Shown here: in pieces, positions 1-9,074 of the stretch
Layout: every line of letters starts with the position of its first letter
Position numbering within the stretch: the stretch's first letter is position 1
Source: Bacteroides sp. CAG:1060_57_27
Lineage (GTDB): Bacteria; Bacteroidota; Bacteroidia; Bacteroidales; UBA932
Assembly (NCBI GenBank): GCA_001915575.1
Contig: MNQT01000027.1
Span: 1 to 64,000 of the forward strand
Direction: 5' to 3'
DNA: 64,000 bases
Program-made: the position numbers and the translations under genes
The notes under the pieces: generated by a model
Databases searched by the model: none
Told to the model about the DNA's origin: nothing
What the model saw: the letters and a program-made list of their open reading frames with translations, nothing else

Positions 1-55
1 TCTTTTGAGCTATAAATGGCTTTCCGCACCATTGACAAATCTTTCTTATTTCCAT
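1..55 (-). CDS. Mobile-element Zn-finger/HTH protein, N-terminal fragment
   Basis: The minus strand starts an ATG at 55 and reads MEIRKICQWCGKPFIAQK before leaving the window. An AGGAGG Shine-Dalgarno lies at 61-66, six bases upstream, which is unusual for this phylum and suggests foreign origin. The CxxC followed by GKPF resembles the N-terminus of small zinc-finger plus helix-turn-helix proteins that accompany tyrosine recombinases in Bacteroidales integrative elements. That family assignment rests on 18 residues and is an inference; the start codon and Shine-Dalgarno are directly visible. Confidence 0.5.
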   Translation of the reverse strand, partial: MEIRKICQWCGKPFIAQK

Positions 56-104
56 ATTTTCCTCCTTTACATTGGGGATAATTTCTCCTTATTTCTCCCG
101 ATTT

Positions 105-159
105 TTGTCAACACATGTAAACCATTGTCAACACACGTCAACTAATGCGTCACTGTGAC
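105..159. repeat. Direct repeats and small palindrome near element end
   Basis: Two copies of an 18-bp sequence, TTGTCAACACAyGTmAAC, sit at 105-122 and 125-142 with a 20-bp period. They are followed by an interrupted palindrome GTCACTGTGAC at 149-159. The repeats lie between the fragmentary HTH gene and the mnmE 3' end, the usual place for recombinase arm sites or a regulator's operator. Which protein binds here cannot be told from the sequence. Confidence 0.5.
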
Positions 160-251
160 ATTTGGGCAAACCATGAATTTCTGTCACGGTAGAAATACGT
201 ATGAAAAATATGGATAAAAACCGTTACTTCCAAATACGGTCTGGAAAGCAC

Positions 252-285
252 ATAAAAACAAAAGTCACTGATATTCAGTGACTTT
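252..285 (-). terminator. Rho-independent terminator downstream of mnmE
   Basis: A perfect 11-bp stem (261-271 with 275-285, loop TAT) is followed on the minus strand by a T-rich run (TTGTTTTTATG). It lies about 40 bases past the mnmE stop and would end the minus-strand operon. Confidence 0.75.
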
Positions 286-326
286 ATTCTAAATGATTAT
301 AGTTGGTTATGGTTGTTTACAAGCCG

Positions 327-344
327 TCATTTGCCGATGCAGAA
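327..344 (-). other. Possible integration site at mnmE 3' end
   Basis: The last six codons of mnmE on the minus strand read TTCTGCATCGGCAAATGA (FCIGK-stop). The same codons of trmE/mnmE form the attachment site of SGI1-type elements in Enterobacteria, and I count about 14 of 18 bases in common with the site as I recall it. Immediately beyond the stop the base composition turns AT-rich and a mobile-element-like gene follows. The second att copy would lie outside the window, so recombination here is inferred. Confidence 0.4.
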
Positions 345-2405
345 CCTCGAAAATATAGATCCGAGCACTTCCTCCGGACAGATTTCCCCGGTGATCGAGC
401 CGAGGGAGGAGAGGGCGGCGCGGAGATCTTCGGCAAGAAGGTCTCCGGGAAGGGCGTCAAGCCCTGAACGGACGGCGCGTAGCGACGCCGCGGCGTCCCG
501 CAGTGCGGCGGCATGGCGCGCGTTGGTGACGAGAACCCCGTCGGCAGTCACATTGCCGACCAGAGAGACGAGCACTTTCCGCAGATCTTCAAGGCCAATT
601 CCGTATTTTGCGGAAATGCTCAGTACTGTTGGATTATTCTTTTGATAATCAGCCGATAAAACATTTATGTTAGCATAACTAACATTTTTGTTATCGACTG
701 AAATCACATCATTTGAGTCACGATGATCTATAAACTGCCCTGTTGAAACCACATCCTCTGAAGTTCCACTACTGAGAATCCCGGCGTTCGAGAGTTTATC
801 ATCAAAAATCGCTTCGCCTGAGACTCCACTATCTGAAATTCCACCAGATGAAATCTCATCGAAAAAGGCGACAGCAGGGAAGCGTTCGCGCAAAAAAGCC
901 TCCAACGCTATTGACCGGCCGACCGAGCCGGACGCTGACACAGCATGTTGCGTGTCTAAAGGAACTTCACCACTTGGTATGGTTTGTCCACATGACGGAA
1001 CTCGTCCGTCAGCGGGAGAGTCCAGCACAACCTGTTGTGGATCCAAAGGAACCTGCTTGCCTGGTAGAGTTTGCCCACATGAAGGAGCCTGTCTGCTTCG
1101 AGGCGAAACCGTGTCTTCCCGGTCGGCCGCTGCGCTTTCCGTCTTGTCGCACTTGTTGAGCAGCAGCACGAGTTTCTGCCGCGACAAATCTACCGCCGAC
1201 GCAATCTTCTCGATCTGGGCGGCGATGCCGTCCGGCAGGAGGGGCACGTTCCCGGCACAGTCTGTCAAAGCGGAAACTTCCGGGGTAAGCGGTGCAGGGC
1301 AATCTTTTCCGGATGAACCGTACATGAAATGAAAGCCGTCAGGCGGCGGTACGGAGCCAGGGCCAATTCCCATTCTCATTCCCGTTTCCGTTACCATTTC
1401 AATTTCCATTTCAGTTTTCGTCTCCACTACCGTTCCGGTTTCCTTGCCAGTCCTATCGTCATCGACATCAACGCCAGGCGACGCGGCGGCATCTACGACT
1501 CCGAGCACTATCTCGGCCTGGGCTGCCTTGCTGAGGGCGCGGTCGATACCCATGCGCTCGACTTCGTCCCGGGTCTCGCGTATGCCGGCGGTATCTATGA
1601 AGCGCAGCAGGACGCCGCCCACTACGCAGGTCTCCTCGATCGTGTCGCGCGTGGTTCCGGGGATGTCCGAGACAAGGGCCCTGTCGTCCCGCAGCAGGGC
1701 GTTCAGCAGCGTACTCTTGCCGCTGTTGGGAGCGCCCACGATCGCCACGGGGACGCCGTTGCGTATGGCATTGCCCGCCTTGAACGAGTCGGCAAGCGTG
1801 GTGCAGCGCCCGATCACATCGTCCAGCAGCGATGCGAGCCTGTTCCTGTCGGCAAATTCTACCTCTTCTTCGCTGAAGTCGAGTTCCAGTTCGATGAGAG
1901 AGGTGAGTTCAAGGAGTTCCGAACGGATTTCGGCAAGCTCGGCGGAATAACCGCCGCGCAGCTGGTTCAAGGCGACCCGGTGCTGCGCCTCCGAGCCCGA
2001 TGCGATGAGGTCGGCTACCGCCTCGGCCTGTGCGAGGTCCATTTTCCCGTTCGTAAACGCCCTGCGGGTGAACTCTCCGGGCCCGGCCATTCGGCAGCCG
2101 GCTTCGCAGAGCAGCCCGAGTATGCGGCTTGCTATGAAAGGGGAGGCGTGGCAGCATATCTCCGCGGAATCTTCGCCCGTATAGGAATGCGGGGCGCGGT
2201 AGATGCCCACCACGACTTCGTCGACGCCGGGGATGTCCCCGTGCTTGAGAGTATATCCGCGTGAAGCAGCGGCACTTCCCTTGTCGAAGCGCACGACCCT
2301 GTCGACGGCGCAAAGGCTGTCGGCACCGCTTACCCTTATCATGCTGACCGCCCCGGAGCCGACCGCAGTCGCGGGAGCACAGATAGTGTCTGCCGGATTA
2401 TACAT
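327..2405 (-). CDS. mnmE: tRNA modification GTPase MnmE with two G-domain insertions
   Basis: MnmE works with MnmG to install the 5-carboxymethylaminomethyl group on the wobble uridine of certain tRNAs. The N-terminal domain (1-120), helical domain and embedded GTPase are all present: G1 GAPNSGKST at 223-231, TTRDT at 251-255, DTAG at 271-274, NKCD at 417-420, SAK at 598-600 and the C-terminal FCIGK that carries the catalytic cysteine. At 692 residues it is about 240 longer than usual. The excess sits at roughly 311-395 (between G3 and G4) and 425-592 (between G4 and G5) and is low-complexity and repetitive. The reading frame stays open throughout and every catalytic motif is intact, so I call it functional. 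It is last in a minus-strand operon, 47 bases after the outer-membrane protein gene. Confidence 0.93.
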   Translation of the reverse strand: MYNPADTICAPATAVGSGAVSMIRVSGADSLCAVDRVVRFDKGSAAASRGYTLKHGDIPGVDEVVVGIYRAPHSYTGEDSAEICCHASPFIASRILGLLCEAGCRMAGPGEFTRRAFTNGKMDLAQAEAVADLIASGSEAQHRVALNQLRGGYSAELAEIRSELLELTSLIELELDFSEEEVEFADRNRLASLLDDVIGRCTTLADSFKAGNAIRNGVPVAIVGAPNSGKSTLLNALLRDDRALVSDIPGTTRDTIEETCVVGGVLLRFIDTAGIRETRDEVERMGIDRALSKAAQAEIVLGVVDAAASPGVDVDDDRTGKETGTVVETKTEMEIEMVTETGMRMGIGPGSVPPPDGFHFMYGSSGKDCPAPLTPEVSALTDCAGNVPLLPDGIAAQIEKIASAVDLSRQKLVLLLNKCDKTESAAADREDTVSPRSRQAPSCGQTLPGKQVPLDPQQVVLDSPADGRVPSCGQTIPSGEVPLDTQHAVSASGSVGRSIALEAFLRERFPAVAFFDEISSGGISDSGVSGEAIFDDKLSNAGILSSGTSEDVVSTGQFIDHRDSNDVISVDNKNVSYANINVLSADYQKNNPTVLSISAKYGIGLEDLRKVLVSLVGNVTADGVLVTNARHAAALRDAAASLRAVRSGLDALPGDLLAEDLRAALSSLGSITGEICPEEVLGSIFSRFCIGK
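918..1091 (-). repeat. Tandem 87-bp repeat inside mnmE
   Basis: Two imperfect 87-bp units encode residues 439-467 and 468-496. Both contain PSCGQT(L/I)P followed by VPLD. They lie inside the large insertion between GTPase motifs G4 and G5, and the repeat length is a multiple of three, so the frame is kept. Confidence 0.7.
1363..1443 (-). repeat. Degenerate hexanucleotide repeat inside mnmE
   Basis: The plus strand shows a run of variants of TTTCCG/TTTCCA/TTCCCA with roughly 6-bp periodicity. Read on the minus strand it encodes alternating acidic, Thr, Met and Ile residues (for example VVETKTEMEIEM). It forms the core of the first insertion, between G3 and G4. Confidence 0.65.
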
Positions 2406-2452
2406 AAGACCGTATGCTTCGTCCCGTCAAGGCGATAGAACCGTTAAAGCCG

Positions 2453-3301
2453 TTAGAAGCGGAAGCTGACATAGCAGCGCACGGCCTGCGTAGCATAGCC
2501 GACCTTCATGCTCTCGCCTCCGTTGAACAGGCTCATGATGCTCGAGTAGCTGCCGTAGCCGCTGCGTCCCTCGACGCCGAGGCCGATCCACTTCCAGGTC
2601 ACTTCTCCGCCGTAGGTGAAGAACGGCGTGAAACCATGATATGCATCGACATCCATAAGGAAGGCCGAGTATGACGGCACGAACCTGAAATAGGCCGTCA
2701 CCATGAGGTCGCCAACAGGGTTCACCGATACCGCAGGGCCGAGGAACATGCCTATGTCGAGGTGGTGGCGTCCCGAAATCCCGATTCCGATATCTTCCGA
2801 GAGCGACGAATCCATATTGTAGTCTCCCTCCGCGGGCAGATACTGGGCATAGTTGATATCGGCGCCGAGATCGATCGAGAACTTTATCATGCCCGCGATC
2901 GGCGACTTGTGGAGATAGATGCTGCGCCCCGAAACGAGGGCCACGCCGAATTTTCCGTTGATCTCGTTCCCGAAGTCCGGCGAGAGAGTCTGCATGGAAT
3001 ATGCTATGTTCCTGACCTTCTTCCTGTCCCATACGCCCTTAGCGGCCCTGCGGGACTTCTTCTTGTCCGCCTTCGCCGGGTCGTCGTCTCCGGCCATGAG
3101 AGAATCGGCTACAGCCGGGGAAGTCTCCGTCCCGAGGGTATCAGCCGTCGCCATGGCGTCCTGCACGGGCGCATCAAGCGCAAGGCTGTCGGAAAGGAGT
3201 AGGCCTGTGCCGTTGCCGGAAGTGACGTCTGAAGCCGGAGCAGCGGCGAACGCATGAGCCGAGGCAAGGAGCGCTGCCGCAATAGTAAGAAAATGTCTCA
3301 T
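2453..3301 (-). CDS. Secreted outer-membrane beta-barrel-like protein
   Basis: I do not recognise the family by name. The start at 3301 is chosen because MRHFLTIAAALLASAHAFA is a clean signal peptide; an in-frame ATG at 3313 would overlap the upstream gene slightly. A Ser/Asp-rich, then basic (KADKKKSRRAAK) linker follows. From about residue 95 the sequence has alternating short amphipathic strands (IYLHKSPIAGMIKFSIDLGAD and similar) and ends in an aromatic-rich VSFRF, as in outer-membrane barrels whose last residue is Phe. It lies between a lipocalin-like lipoprotein and mnmE on the same strand, with gaps of 4 and 47 bases, which suggests one transcript. Confidence 0.7.
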   Translation of the reverse strand: MRHFLTIAAALLASAHAFAAAPASDVTSGNGTGLLLSDSLALDAPVQDAMATADTLGTETSPAVADSLMAGDDDPAKADKKKSRRAAKGVWDRKKVRNIAYSMQTLSPDFGNEINGKFGVALVSGRSIYLHKSPIAGMIKFSIDLGADINYAQYLPAEGDYNMDSSLSEDIGIGISGRHHLDIGMFLGPAVSVNPVGDLMVTAYFRFVPSYSAFLMDVDAYHGFTPFFTYGGEVTWKWIGLGVEGRSGYGSYSSIMSLFNGGESMKVGYATQAVRCYVSFRF

Positions 3302-3305
3302 GGCT

Positions 3306-3803
3306 CTACTCATCGGTTTTACGGAAAGTTGTGAGTTCGTAATAGTCTTCGGAACTGTATTCGTCCTGCCCCTTGTCGTCAAGCTCGAGTGTCATGACGG
3401 ACTCGTCGATCGAGACTATGGTCATATATCCGGCATAGTCGCCGCTGAACACCATTCCGCCGAGCTGCTCGCCGTTGAAAGTATAGCCGAAGCTCACCGG
3501 CAGGGTCATGCCGTCCGTTTCGCCCAACTCCAGTATCGTGACCATGTTGTTGCGGTCGAGGCGCATCTTCACATATCTCGGATGCGAGGGGCCGGTGATG
3601 TCCTCGTTGAAATCCTCTCTGTGCACCGTCTCGCCCGTCTGGAGGTCGGTAGAGTAGTCATGCCCCTCGGTATGCACCGATTCCCAGGTTCCCTGGAGCA
3701 GTTCGTAAGTTCTCTCGGCCTCAGGACTGACTTTCCTGCTGCACGACGCGACGGCTGCGATGCAAGCGGTAGCCGCCAGGAAAAGATAAAATAATTTCTT
3801 CAT
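3306..3803 (-). CDS. Lipocalin-like lipoprotein
   Basis: The start at 3803 gives MKKLFYLFLAATACIAAVASC, a lipoprotein signal peptide with lipobox AVASC. The mature part opens with ELLQGTWES, the G-x-W signature common in Bacteroidota lipocalin-like domains, followed by beta-rich sequence with repeated strand patterns. Such proteins are membrane-anchored and their ligands are mostly unknown. A -7 element TATCTTTG lies on the minus strand at 3855-3862, so this gene probably leads the operon that continues into the outer-membrane protein and mnmE. Product name is by fold pattern only. Confidence 0.7.
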   Translation of the reverse strand: MKKLFYLFLAATACIAAVASCSRKVSPEAERTYELLQGTWESVHTEGHDYSTDLQTGETVHREDFNEDITGPSHPRYVKMRLDRNNMVTILELGETDGMTLPVSFGYTFNGEQLGGMVFSGDYAGYMTIVSIDESVMTLELDDKGQDEYSSEDYYELTTFRKTDE

Positions 3804-3854
3804 CGTCAGGATAATTTTGCCTGTCCTAATAAGCGCATTGTAGGACATCGGGGA

Positions 3855-3862
3855 CAAAGATA
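3855..3862 (-). promoter_or_regulatory. Bacteroidota -7 promoter element
   Basis: TATCTTTG on the minus strand matches TAnnTTTG and lies about 50 bases upstream of the lipoprotein start at 3803. Confidence 0.6.
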
Positions 3863-4257
3863 GGAATTACCCGGGCCCCAAGCAAGCGCGGAACAGCGAA
3901 ATCGGCACGGAAATCAACAGCTGCCTTATCAGAAAGCATCCCAGTTCGGGGGCTTCGACAAGAAATTCAAAGCAGAAAATTTTTAAATTTAGTAAATAAA
4001 ATCATAAACCAGCACCACGATTCGCATAAAATATTCTCAAAAATAGAAATTGTTAAAATTGTTGATAAAATTCAGGAGAAAAGTGCACCATATTTTAAAA
4101 TTTTCACTAACATTGTTTCGACAAATAACCACAACCACTGCTTGTAAGCACCAATTTTAACCAACCACCGCGGGAGTTAATGAATATTTTTAATATCCAC
4201 TGACCCCCAAATGGAGTGGATTCGGCAAGACTTTCCACACTAAACCATATAGTTAAT
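3863..4257. other. AT-rich intergenic region upstream of susC
   Basis: This roughly 400-bp stretch separates the divergent lipoprotein and susC genes. It is strongly AT-rich (runs such as AAAATTTTTAAATTTAG) and I find no open frame with gene-like features. It presumably holds the susC promoter and long 5' leader, but no convincing TAnnTTTG element near 4258 could be picked out. Confidence 0.5.
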
Positions 4258-7200
4258 ATGAAAAAACATGTGACAAGGAGTCTTTTGTGCCTGACGGCCA
4301 TGCTGCTCTCGCTCGCGAGTGCCGCTTCCGCCTTCGCATAGACTCGCACCATCAGCGGCAAGGTCGTTGATGAGCAAGGACTTCCCGTAATCGGAGCCTC
4401 GGTGATGCTCGAGAATGACAACACTACCGGTACGGTTACGGACATGGACGGTGCCTACACCCTCGATATTCCCGGGGGACAGGGCCTGACCCTCAGCTAC
4501 TCCTGTATCGGCTATGTGACACAGACCGTAGCCGTAGGCAACCGGGCCACGATCGACGTCATCCTCGCAGAGGATAACGAATTCCTCGAGGGAACCGTCG
4601 TAATCGGCTACGGCGTACAGAGGAAGAGCGATGTCACGGGAGCGATCGCATCGGTAGGTTCCGACGACATCGCGAACCGCTCGGTTTCCAATGTCGCCGA
4701 AGCCCTCCAGGGAAAGGCTGCGGGCGTGCAGATACTCAATTCATCAGGAGCACCCGGTTCGACGCCGACAATCCAGATCCGCGGCTATTCATCGAACTCC
4801 AAGACCGCTCCGCTCATAATCGTCGACGGCCTCAAGGTCGATTCTATCGACTACCTCGACCCCGACAACATCGAGTCCATGGAGATCCTCAAGGATGCCG
4901 CCTCTGCCGCAATCTACGGTATCGAGGCCGGTAACGGCGTAGTGCTCATCACCACCAAGTCCGGAGCCGACGCCGGCAGGGAAGGCCGCATCTTCTACAA
5001 CTTCCAGCATACGCTGCAGCAGCTCGGCAAGATGCCGGACCTGCTCAACGCACGCGAATACATCGAGTACCAGAAGCTCCAGGGCTCCGCAACTGACGAG
5101 ACCCTTCAGTGGGACGGCGTCACTGACACATACTGGCCCGGATACATGTTCGAGACCGGATACATGCAGCGCCATACCGTCGGCTTCCAGAGGGGTGACG
5201 ACAACGGCAGTTTCTACGCATCGCTCAGCTACCTCGACAACAACGGTATCATCGTGGGCGACAAGGATATACAGAAACGACTCACAGGACAGGTCAACGC
5301 AGACTACAAGATAAAGAAATGGTTGCAGGTCGGAGTCACGATGTCGCTCGACAAGAGGATATCCAGCAGCGTCTCCGAAGGCGCCGTGGCGGGAACCAGC
5401 CTTTTGGGCTCCGTAATGATGTACGACCCCATTACACCCTGGACATATAATGACAGCAACATGCCCGACAGGGTAGCCGCATGGGTAGCCGAGGGCAGGA
5501 ACCTTCCGAGGGACGCGAACGGCGACATCTACGGAGTATCCGTATTCAGCGACAACTCTCTGATATTCCACCCTATGGTGATGCGTGACCGCGCCGACAC
5601 CAACAACGACAGCTTCAACATCCGCGGTACTGCCTATATCAACTTCATGCCGTTCAAGGGTTTCGTGTTCACTTCACGGCTCGGCTACAGGGCAGGCTAC
5701 TCGAACAGCACCACCTACAACCACGAGCTCTTCATCAACTCGATGAACAACAACGATCTCGGGCTCAGCGGCACGGCGCGCAACAATCTCTACTACCAGT
5801 GGGAGAACTTCGCGAACTACAACAACACCTTCGGCAAGCACAGCATAAACGCTATGGTGGGTATGTCGTTCCAGAGGTCAACGAGCAACTATGTCACCGG
5901 CAGCGGCGACGAGCTCACCAGCACCATGGAGAATTTCCGCTACCTGTCCAACCTCGTCAACACGACCAACATGAGGGTTGGCGGACAGCCTTCGGAGAGC
6001 GCGAACATGTCGTACTTCGCCCGAGTGGGCTGGTCTTACGACCGCAGGTACAACCTCCAGGCGAGCTTCCGTGCAGACGCATACGACACTTCCAAGCTCG
6101 ACCGCGACCACAGGTGGGGATTCTTCCCCTCGGTTTCGGGAGGCTGGACCATAAGCAACGAGGAGTTCATGAGCTCGGTGCCCAAGAACATACTCTCGAA
6201 CCTGAGGCTGCGCGCCTCCTGGGGTATCAACGGTAATGTGAACGCCCTGAGCAGCAACTATCAGTATGCTCCCGCTCTGTCTACCGGCACTGGTGTCGGA
6301 TACAACCCCTCGGACGGCTTCATACTCGGTGTCGCTCCTTCAAGCGTGCTCGGCAACCCCGAAATCAAGTGGGAGACCTCTCATCAGGTCGACATAGGAC
6401 TCGAGGCCAGGATGCTCGACGACAGGCTCTCCATTGCCCTCGACTGGTACAACAAGAACACCCACGACCTGCTTACATCGACCAATGCGCCCAACAACAC
6501 CGGAGCGTCTACCGTATATCTCAATACAGGAAAGGTGAACAACACCGGTGTCGAAATGGAGCTCTCATGGAAAGACACTATCGGAGACTTCGCCTATGAC
6601 ATCAGCGGAAACTTCGCAACCTTGAAGAATGTCGTGCTCGAAGGCATTTCCAGCGAGCGCCAGCAGGGTTCCCAGGTATGGAGCTCCGACTATGTGACCT
6701 ACTTCGAGGAAGGCTATCCCATTTGGTACCTGCGCACCTATGTAATCGACGGAATCAATCCCGAGACCGGTGAGGCCATATACAGGAACTTCGACGACGA
6801 CCCGACGATCAACACCGAGGACCGCATGATGACGGGAAGCGCGATTCCCGACCTCACCTACGGTATCACGATCAACCTCGCATGGAAGGGTATAGACTTC
6901 ACCCTCTATGGAGCAGGCGTACAGGGTGTCGAGAAACTCTATGCGCTCGGAAGGGGAGACTTCCCCCAGGCGAACACGCTCAAGTATTTCTACGACAACT
7001 GCTGGATGCCCGGACGCACCGGGTATACCCTGCCGAAGCCCAACTATCTCGACAGGAACTACAGGGTTTCCGATGCCATGGTATTCGATGCCTCTTTCTT
7101 CAAGATCAAGCAGATACAGCTCGGATACAGCTTCCCCAAGCGTCTCCTGAACAAGATAGCCGTCAGCAACCTCAGGCTCTATGTCTCTCTCGACGACTGG

Positions 7201-7335
7201 TTCACCTTTACCAAGTATCCGGGACTCGATCCCGAGACCAGCGGCTACGGTTCCAGCGGCAGCGCAATGGCTATCGACTACGGCTCATATCCCATCTCCA
7301 AGAAGGTGGTGTTCGGTGTCAACGTTTCGTTCTAA
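4258..7335 (+). pseudogene. SusC/RagA-family TonB-dependent receptor, amber codon after signal peptide
   Basis: From ATG 4258 the frame reads a signal peptide ending SAASAFA, then TAG at 4339-4341, then TRTISGKVVDEQG, the start of the carboxypeptidase-D-like regulatory domain. In homologues the residue after the signal peptidase site is typically Gln (CAG), so a single C-to-T change explains the stop. Downstream the frame is open to 7335: CarboxypepD-like domain, plug (VIGYGVQRKSDVTGAI, then the QGKAAGVQI region), and a full 22-strand-type barrel ending VVFGVNVSF. The full product would be about 1025 residues. An internal ATG at 4402 would lack any export signal. It is therefore a recently broken gene, a sequencing or population variant, or a readthrough case. 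The intact susD partner follows 18 bases later. Confidence 0.85.
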
Positions 7336-7353
7336 ATTCAAATGTATAACAAC

Positions 7354-9012
7354 ATGAAAAAGATATATTTGCTTCTTGCTCTCGCGGCCGGTCTCGCATG
7401 CACTTCATGCGCAGACATGCTCGACATTCCGCAGAAAAGCGCGATAGAGACGGACAAGTACTATCAGGAGGCCGGGCCCGAGGAGGCGGAGGCCCTGATA
7501 GCGGCAGTCTACAGGAGGGTTACGAGCATGTATGACAACCAGCTCGGAATATTCCTCGACATAATCACCGATGACTTCCACCCCGGAGGCGGCTCCTTCG
7601 CCGACAACGCCGACGGATACCAGGAGGTCGGAAACCTTGCCGCTTCGGCATCCACCACCTGTATTTCATGGATGTACCAGAGAGGCTACCAGGTCATCTA
7701 CTACTGCAACATGATACTCGAGCGCATCCCCGAGACAGACGACCCTACCGTCAACAGGGTGAAGGCAGAAGCCGACTTCCTGCGCGCCCTCGCGATGTTC
7801 GAGCTCGTCCGCTGGTACGGCAATCCGCCGCTTGTGGACCATGTGCCCTCGGCCGACGAATACTATCCCGAGAACACCCCCGCGGAGACCTCGATAAACT
7901 GGGTGTTCGATACCATGATCGACGCGGCCGGCAGGCTTCCCGCCCTCACGGCCAAGGGAACCCAGGAGCAGTTCGGAGCCCGCATCTCCAAGCATGCCGC
8001 TCTCGCCTATGCCGGCCAGGTGGCGCTCTGGTACGGCACACGCTATGACGACGACGCATGGGTCGCAAAGGCGGTGGAACCTCTCCGGACCGTGATCCAG
8101 TCCAGACTATACGGCCTCGTGGACGACATGTCGATACTCAACCGGGGCAGGGGAGATTTCTGCGAGGAATATCTGTTCGAGCACAACAACGCCGACAACG
8201 ACGGTTTCCCCGGAAGTACGCAGACCAACGGCGACAACCTCCGCCAGACCTACAAGACCTGGAGCGCCGAGAGAATCCTGATACCTTCGAACCTCGTGAA
8301 CATGGGCTGGGGCTGGGATGTTCCCACTGGCGACCTCGGCCGTTTCCTTACCGAGCATGAGGGCGGGATCGAGACCAAGCGCTTCCGCTCGTCCCTCGCC
8401 ACCTACGACCAGGTGATGCAGATGGACTACACCGGACGCATCATCTACAACGAGGACGGAACGGTACAGAGAGGGCCCGGCGTCTTTGCGGCAATGGACA
8501 ACAACGAAGGATATTTCCGCATGCGCGACATCTTCTTCCAGGAGGATCTCTACGATGTCGGAGGATTCTGGAAATATTCAATGGCCAACATCCCTTACCT
8601 CAGGTATGCCGAAGTGCTGCTGATGTATGCCGAAGTGCAGTTCATCGTTGACGGAGACGCCGACGGAAGCGGACTCGCGGCCCTGAACGAAGTGCGCCTG
8701 CGCGACGAGCTCGAACCTCTCGGCTCGCTGACCTACCAGGCTATCAAGGATGAACGCAGGGCCGAGCTCATCTACGACTGCGAGCGCTACTTCGACCTCG
8801 TGCGCTGGGGCGACGCTGCCGAGGAGCTCAAGGACAAGGGCAAGACCTGGTACACCTTCTACGGCTACAAGGAAGACGGAAAGACCTGGGATGTGCGCAC
8901 CCAGCCCAACCCCGACGGCAACGGCGGCTGGACGGACAAGTACGAGTACCTGCCTTATCCGACCACCCAGCTCTCGGTAAATCCCAACCTCAAGCAGAAC
9001 CCCGGCTGGTAG
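7354..9012 (+). CDS. SusD/RagB-family surface glycan-binding lipoprotein
   Basis: SusD proteins sit on top of a SusC barrel and capture oligosaccharides at the cell surface. I chose ATG 7354 (MKKIYLLLALAAGLACTSC) because it gives a standard lipoprotein signal with Cys at the lipidation site; an upstream ATG at 7342 adds only four residues. The body is SusD-like: an early IPQKSAIETDKYYQ segment, TPR-like helices (FLRALAMFELVRWYGNPPLV), and the typical C-terminal ALNEVRLRDEL ... DERRAELIYDCERYFDLVRWG block. Length 552 is normal. It directly follows the interrupted susC and precedes a GH43 gene, so this is a small polysaccharide-utilisation locus. Confidence 0.95.
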   Translation: MKKIYLLLALAAGLACTSCADMLDIPQKSAIETDKYYQEAGPEEAEALIAAVYRRVTSMYDNQLGIFLDIITDDFHPGGGSFADNADGYQEVGNLAASASTTCISWMYQRGYQVIYYCNMILERIPETDDPTVNRVKAEADFLRALAMFELVRWYGNPPLVDHVPSADEYYPENTPAETSINWVFDTMIDAAGRLPALTAKGTQEQFGARISKHAALAYAGQVALWYGTRYDDDAWVAKAVEPLRTVIQSRLYGLVDDMSILNRGRGDFCEEYLFEHNNADNDGFPGSTQTNGDNLRQTYKTWSAERILIPSNLVNMGWGWDVPTGDLGRFLTEHEGGIETKRFRSSLATYDQVMQMDYTGRIIYNEDGTVQRGPGVFAAMDNNEGYFRMRDIFFQEDLYDVGGFWKYSMANIPYLRYAEVLLMYAEVQFIVDGDADGSGLAALNEVRLRDELEPLGSLTYQAIKDERRAELIYDCERYFDLVRWGDAAEELKDKGKTWYTFYGYKEDGKTWDVRTQPNPDGNGGWTDKYEYLPYPTTQLSVNPNLKQNPGW

Positions 9013-9074
9013 CATGCAGTCTGGCACAATTATAGCGGCAAAATTATTCCAAACACACTAAACACATTACCATT

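Noticed and set aside
4339..4341. Amber codon in susC as pyrrolysine or other recoding
   Set aside because: No recoding genes are seen, the position is just after the signal peptide where any residue works, and a single CAG-to-TAG change explains it.
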